A stretch of DNA of 64,000 nucleotides from Arthrobacter sp. V1I9 (GTDB lineage: Bacteria > Actinomycetota > Actinomycetes > Actinomycetales > Micrococcaceae). Below are positions 60,796 through 64,000 of this stretch, piece by piece. The first letter of the stretch is position 1. Every line of letters starts with the position of its first letter. Position numbers and translations under genes: made by a program. The notes under the pieces were generated by a model. That model made no database searches. It was not told where the DNA came from and saw only the letters and a list, made by a program, of their open reading frames with translations. Where the stretch lies: contig NZ_JAUSYU010000001.1 in assembly GCF_030817075.1 (NCBI RefSeq), positions 3,224,001 through 3,288,000 of the forward strand. The letters run 5' to 3'.

Positions 60796-61773
60796 TCAGC
60801 CCAGCCGCTTCCGCAGCGCCAAGGCTGCGCCGGCCAGGGCCGCCGCACCCATCAATGTGCGCTGGGCGGTTCGCCGGCGGCCGTGCCACCCCCCGCCGAC
60901 AGATGGCTTCCGGAGCGACTGGGAAGACTGATGAAGGTTTCCGGAAGTGGCTGGGGAAGATTGCCGCCGGGAAAGCTGGCGCCTGTCCACCTGGCGGGCC
61001 GTCGCAGCTTCGACGGCGCCGGGCATGACCTTGTGCTGCAGGAGCAGGAGGCGGCCTGCCATTCCTCCCGCGACCGTTTCCCGCCGCGGGTGGGCCACGA
61101 GCTTCACCACCGCTTTCGCCACCCGTTCCGGCGAGTAGACGGGAGGCATCGCCATAGGGCGGCGGCCGGTGTAGTTGGCTCCGTTTTGGTAGAACGGGGT
61201 GTCAATGGTAGCCGGCAGGACCGTGCACACGTTTACGCCGGTGACGCCTTCGCGGGCGAGTTCGGAGCGGAGGCTCACGGTCAGGGCACGCACCGCGGCC
61301 TTGGAAATGGAATAGGCGGCGGAGTAGGGCAGCGGGGTTGCCGCCACAATCGACGCAACATTGATGAGTGTGCCTGAGCCTTGGGCTGACTGTCGGGTCA
61401 GGGCCGCCCGGGCGCCATTGACGTAGCCGGAGATGTTGACGTCCAGTACTCGCTGGAAGTCCTTTGGCGGGATCTCGGTCAGCAGGCCGAAAGCGCCCAC
61501 CGCCGCGTTGTTGACCCACACGTCCAGGCGCCCAAACTCCTCGACGGCACGGGTTGCCAGTTCCTCCACTTGGTCCGCGTCGGCTACGTCCGTTGGAACG
61601 GCGATGGCCTTCGCACCGCGCTTCCTGCATTCTGCAGCCACGGCCTCAAGGGATTCCGCTCCGCGGGCAGCCAGGACCAGCCGGGCGCCCTTGCCGGCGA
61701 AGCGCAGGGCGGTGGCCCTCCCGATCCCGCTGGATGCTCCAGTGATCACCACAACTGAATTCATAAAGCTCAT
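60796..61773 (-). CDS. Short-chain dehydrogenase/reductase with C-terminal membrane tail
   Basis: A 325-residue SDR. The NAD(P) motif TGASSGIGRATALRFAG is at residues 11-27, NNAAVGAFG near 88, and the catalytic Ser-Tyr-Lys in VASIVAATPLPYSAAYSISK near 140-158. The 70-residue extension beyond the SDR core is basic (RQVDRRQLSRRQSS) and ends in a hydrophobic helix (TLMGAAALAGAALAL), so the enzyme may be tethered to the membrane. The substrate is unknown. ATG 61773 has AAGGGGAG nine bases upstream; ATG three codons later is an alternative. Confidence 0.88.
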   Translation of the reverse strand: MSFMNSVVVITGASSGIGRATALRFAGKGARLVLAARGAESLEAVAAECRKRGAKAIAVPTDVADADQVEELATRAVEEFGRLDVWVNNAAVGAFGLLTEIPPKDFQRVLDVNISGYVNGARAALTRQSAQGSGTLINVASIVAATPLPYSAAYSISKAAVRALTVSLRSELAREGVTGVNVCTVLPATIDTPFYQNGANYTGRRPMAMPPVYSPERVAKAVVKLVAHPRRETVAGGMAGRLLLLQHKVMPGAVEAATARQVDRRQLSRRQSSPATSGNLHQSSQSLRKPSVGGGWHGRRRTAQRTLMGAAALAGAALALRKRLG

Positions 61774-61802
61774 TCCCGCTCCCCTTGACGAACATCAAAA
61801 AA

Positions 61803-61818
61803 ACTAAGCAGGCTTAGT
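61803..61818 (-). promoter_or_regulatory. Inverted repeat upstream of the SDR gene
   Basis: ACTAAGCAGGCTTAGT is a 16-bp inverted repeat with one central mismatch pair, 30 bp upstream of the SDR start and next to a seven-A run. It is likely an operator, but no adjacent regulator gene identifies the binder. Confidence 0.5.
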
Positions 61819-61887
61819 GTTCGATGCTACCCATCCCAGCCCCGCAGAACAACGGTGAGGCACCGGTTGGAATGAAGAAAGCGGGCC

Positions 61888-63075
61888 TCATAGGAAAGCG
61901 GATTTCCCGGTGACGGCCCTGCCCACGATCAGCGAGTTGATCTCATAGGTACCCTCGTAGGTGTAGAGGACTTCGGCGTCACCGAACAGCTTGCCCATTT
62001 CATAATCGCTGGTGATGCCATTGCCGCCCAGCAGTGAACGGCCCATCGCCACCGAGGCCCGTGCCAAACGGGTGATGGTGGCCTTGGCCATGGCCGCCTG
62101 CGCCATCTCCAGCTTCCCCTCCTGCTGGATACGCGCCAGTTGTGCCATCAGCGCCAGCGAGGCCGAAGCGTTGCCCAGGATGTCCGCGAGCTGTTGCTGG
62201 ACCAGCTGGAACCGGGCCAGCTCCTTGCCGAACTGCCGCCTGCCCAGGATATAGGTACGGGCGACGTCGAAGGCGGCGAGCTGAATCCCGGCACCTTGCC
62301 AGCCAACCCAGGCGCGGGAGTCCCGGAGCAGCTCGTTGGTGCGGGAGAAGCTCGCGGCCCCAGGCAGCAGGTTGGCAGCGGGGATACGTACGTCCGACAG
62401 AACGATGTCGGCGTTCTGCATGATCCGCAGGCCGATTTTGTTGGAAATCTTCGTTGCCGTATAGCCGGGACGGTCGGTCTCCACGATGAAACCCTTGATT
62501 TCGGCGTCCGCCTCGTCCCTGGCCCACACGAGTGCGAAGTCGGCGATGGTGCCGGCCCCGATCCAGCGCTTGGCTCCATTGAGGACCCACTCACCATCTT
62601 CCAGCCTGGCTGAGGTTTCCAGGCCGCCGGCGATGTCAGAGCCATGGTCCGGCTCCGTCAAGGCGAATGCTCCGAGGTGGCGGAAAGTCTTCAGGCCCGG
62701 CAGCCACCGGGCCTGTTGCTCCTCCGACCCCAGTTGGCTGATCATGCCGAGAATCAGCTCATTGTGGATCCCGGCCAACGCAGACAGGGAGACATCCGCC
62801 CGGGCAAGTTCCACGTACATAAGGCCCTTGAAGAGGATGGAACTGCCGTCCAGCTGGAGGGCACCGAGACCGTGCTTTCCCATATCTGCCAAAAGGCCAA
62901 AGGGAAACTCCTCGCGGTTCCAGTACTCAATGGAGCGCTGCCGGACGGAGGACTGAAAAAACCGGCGGATGCTGAAGTACCTGTCACGTTCAGCCGGCGG
63001 CAGGAGGTCCACGATGTACATCAGGTCAGCGTCTGGAAAAGGCGGAGTTCCGGCGTCGGGTGCTATGGGCCGCAT
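61888..63075 (-). CDS. Acyl-CoA dehydrogenase family protein (glutaryl-CoA dehydrogenase-like)
   Basis: A 395-residue flavoenzyme. The N-terminal helical part is SIRRFFQSSVRQRSIEYWNR, the FAD-binding middle has GAFALTEPDHGSDIAGGLET and VLNGAKRWIGAGTIADFALV, and the C-terminal helical domain has FGKELARFQLVQQQLADILG and SLLGGNGITSDYEMGKLFGD. It ends YTYEGTYEINSLIVGRAVTG, whose EGT position carries the catalytic glutamate in this branch, near glutaryl-CoA dehydrogenases. ATG 63075 is used, with GGAGGGAG ten bases upstream; longer frames have no support. It is divergent from a MarR gene. Confidence 0.9.
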   Translation of the reverse strand: MRPIAPDAGTPPFPDADLMYIVDLLPPAERDRYFSIRRFFQSSVRQRSIEYWNREEFPFGLLADMGKHGLGALQLDGSSILFKGLMYVELARADVSLSALAGIHNELILGMISQLGSEEQQARWLPGLKTFRHLGAFALTEPDHGSDIAGGLETSARLEDGEWVLNGAKRWIGAGTIADFALVWARDEADAEIKGFIVETDRPGYTATKISNKIGLRIMQNADIVLSDVRIPAANLLPGAASFSRTNELLRDSRAWVGWQGAGIQLAAFDVARTYILGRRQFGKELARFQLVQQQLADILGNASASLALMAQLARIQQEGKLEMAQAAMAKATITRLARASVAMGRSLLGGNGITSDYEMGKLFGDAEVLYTYEGTYEINSLIVGRAVTGKSAFL

Positions 63076-63185
63076 CGGCGTCGAACTCCCTCCGTGCCAG
63101 TCGATGACCTGGGCCAGGCCTTGCCGGACCATTGGATGTCCTAGTATATTGCACAGGTCCATCATCCAAGTGAGGTACATCACCT

Positions 63186-63710
63186 GTGGAAAGGGTGGTT
63201 GTGGGTACTCCGCTCTCCCGTGATCCCATTGCCGACGCACGCCGGAACTGGGAAGAGCACGGCTGGGCGGACGTCGCTGCGTCCATGGCCGCCATCACGG
63301 CGATCATGCGGACCCAACAGATCCTCCTCGGCAGGATCGAACTTGCGCTCAAGCCATTCGGGCTGACGTTCGCCCGCTATGAGCTGCTCGCGCTCCTGAG
63401 CTTCGCCCGGAACGGTTCCCTTCCCATGAAGAGGGCGAGCACCCTGCTCCAGGTCCATCCGACCTCCATCACCAATGCCGTGGACCGGCTCCAGGACGCG
63501 GGGCTGGTGCGCCGTTCTCCGCATCCCACCGACGGCCGCACCACACTGGTTGAGCTCACTGCCGAGGGCCGTACCCTGGCGAAGCGTTCGACGGCGGCAC
63601 TGAACACCGGAGTTTTCAGCGACCCCGGGTTTGAGCCGGACGATATGGATCAGCTGATCCGGATACTGCGGGACTTCCGCCGCAATGCCGGCGACTTCCT
63701 CGAACCCTGA
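63186..63710 (+). CDS. MarR-family transcriptional regulator
   Basis: A 174-residue regulator from GTG 63186, with GAGG about ten bases upstream. The winged helix covers about residues 55-125: FARYELLALLSFARNGSLPM, KRASTLLQVHPTSITNAVDR and the wing HPTDGRTTLVELTAEGRTLA. It is divergent from the acyl-CoA dehydrogenase gene with 110 bp between them. It probably represses that gene in response to an acyl-CoA or aromatic ligand. GTGA-N6-TCAC at 63170-63183 is the only dyad-like sequence I see there. Confidence 0.88.
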   Translation: MERVVVGTPLSRDPIADARRNWEEHGWADVAASMAAITAIMRTQQILLGRIELALKPFGLTFARYELLALLSFARNGSLPMKRASTLLQVHPTSITNAVDRLQDAGLVRRSPHPTDGRTTLVELTAEGRTLAKRSTAALNTGVFSDPGFEPDDMDQLIRILRDFRRNAGDFLEP

Positions 63711-63779
63711 CGGGGCTCGCCCCCTTATTGCTCTTCTCTTCGAAGCTGCCCCGTGCTCCTGGAGCGAGGTCCTGCAGGA

Positions 63780-64000
63780 TCAGCGCGCTGCCTTCGCACG
63801 CTTGACACGCCGGACGACCAGCAGCATCACAGTGACGCCCAGGGCGGCGTACACGGCGTAGTTCAGGAACCGGGAGTACTCCTCAATAATCCGATACTGG
63901 GTGCCCAACAGGTAGCCGAGTCCCAGGAGCGCCCCGTTCCACAGCCCGCTGCCCGCCAGGGTGTAGAGGCTGAACGTGCCGAACGGCATCGCGGACGCCC
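63780..64000 (-). CDS. DedA-family membrane protein, C-terminal part, runs off the window
   Basis: The frame is open from the window edge to a stop at 63780 and encodes ASAMPFGTFSLYTLAGSGLW, then NGALLGLGYLLGTQYRIIEE and a final membrane helix (LNYAVYAALGVTVMLLVV) with a basic tail. The MPF-F--Y---GS--WN pattern is the conserved C-terminal signature of DedA/SNARE-associated proteins, membrane transporters such as undecaprenyl-phosphate flippases. The N-terminal two thirds lie outside the window. Confidence 0.85.
   Translation of the reverse strand, partial: ASAMPFGTFSLYTLAGSGLWNGALLGLGYLLGTQYRIIEEYSRFLNYAVYAALGVTVMLLVVRRVKRAKAAR

Overview
The window reads as a chromosomal segment of a high-GC Gram-positive actinobacterium of the Micrococcaceae, most likely Arthrobacter or Pseudarthrobacter. 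This is inferred from gene content and style: GC-rich codons, GTG/TTG starts, many promoters of the form TAnnnT placed 6-7 bases before the start codon, the small SRP RNA directly upstream of dnaX, a separate purS-purQ-purL set, DUF3151, DUF1990, GAF-ANTAR and TipAS-type proteins. No rRNA, prophage, CRISPR array or plasmid function is visible; one IS481-family insertion sequence is present.

Layout. 1-8.7 kb: the 5' part of a glycogen-debranching-type enzyme, a GT4 glycosyltransferase, a FrnE-like DsbA protein, a self-regulating TetR gene, a LytR_C membrane protein, an HAD phosphatase, a Stealth phosphotransferase and a cyclic-nucleotide-type phosphodiesterase. 8.9-20.9 kb: a secreted M23 peptidase with a Thr-Pro tail, an MpaB-type oxygenase, tRNA-Ser(GGA), a stand-alone YqfO-domain protein, SRP RNA, dnaX, recR, a decayed GNAT gene, an ABC-2 exporter pair and aspartokinase. 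20.9-27.7 kb: two paralogous small proteins, a MarR regulator, then two subtilisin-inhibitor-like genes on either side of a glycosylase gene, facing a large secreted subtilase. 27.8-31.3 kb: purS-purQ-purL. 31.3-37.8 kb: a DUF559 nuclease-like gene and small enzymes separated by a 63-bp repeat family, a 2OG-Fe(II) oxygenase, a CoA-binding protein, and a sigma factor with its membrane partner. 38-49.8 kb: purA, M14 carboxypeptidase, a SAM riboswitch with a MetE-like gene, a uracil-DNA-glycosylase-like gene, DUF3151, fbaA, an SpoU methyltransferase, NagD-type phosphatase, Tat hydrolase, STAS-like and GAF-ANTAR proteins, and pyrE. 49.8-64 kb: the IS481 copy, nadE, an IclR-controlled acetoacetate-type CoA transferase and thiolase operon, an ankyrin lipoprotein, an HbpS-like haem-binding gene opposite a two-component system, cold-shock protein, a MerR/TipAS regulator, SDR, acyl-CoA dehydrogenase with a divergent MarR gene, and the 3' end of a DedA gene.

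How the parts connect. Several loci look like self-contained regulatory units: TetR, MarR, IclR and MerR genes each sit next to an obvious dyad. The pur genes, purA and pyrE are nucleotide synthesis housekeeping. The SSI-like proteins and the neighbouring subtilase may form an inhibitor-protease set. The haem-binding gene next to the sensor kinase and response regulator resembles the HbpS-SenS-SenR three-component redox system of Streptomyces, but the haem-binding gene here carries a frameshift.

Three genes are interrupted as written: the GNAT gene (internal deletion), a thiolase (in-frame TAG) and the hbpS-like gene (one extra C in a run of six). They may be real decay or sequence errors. 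All calls come from reading the sequence; no database search was done.
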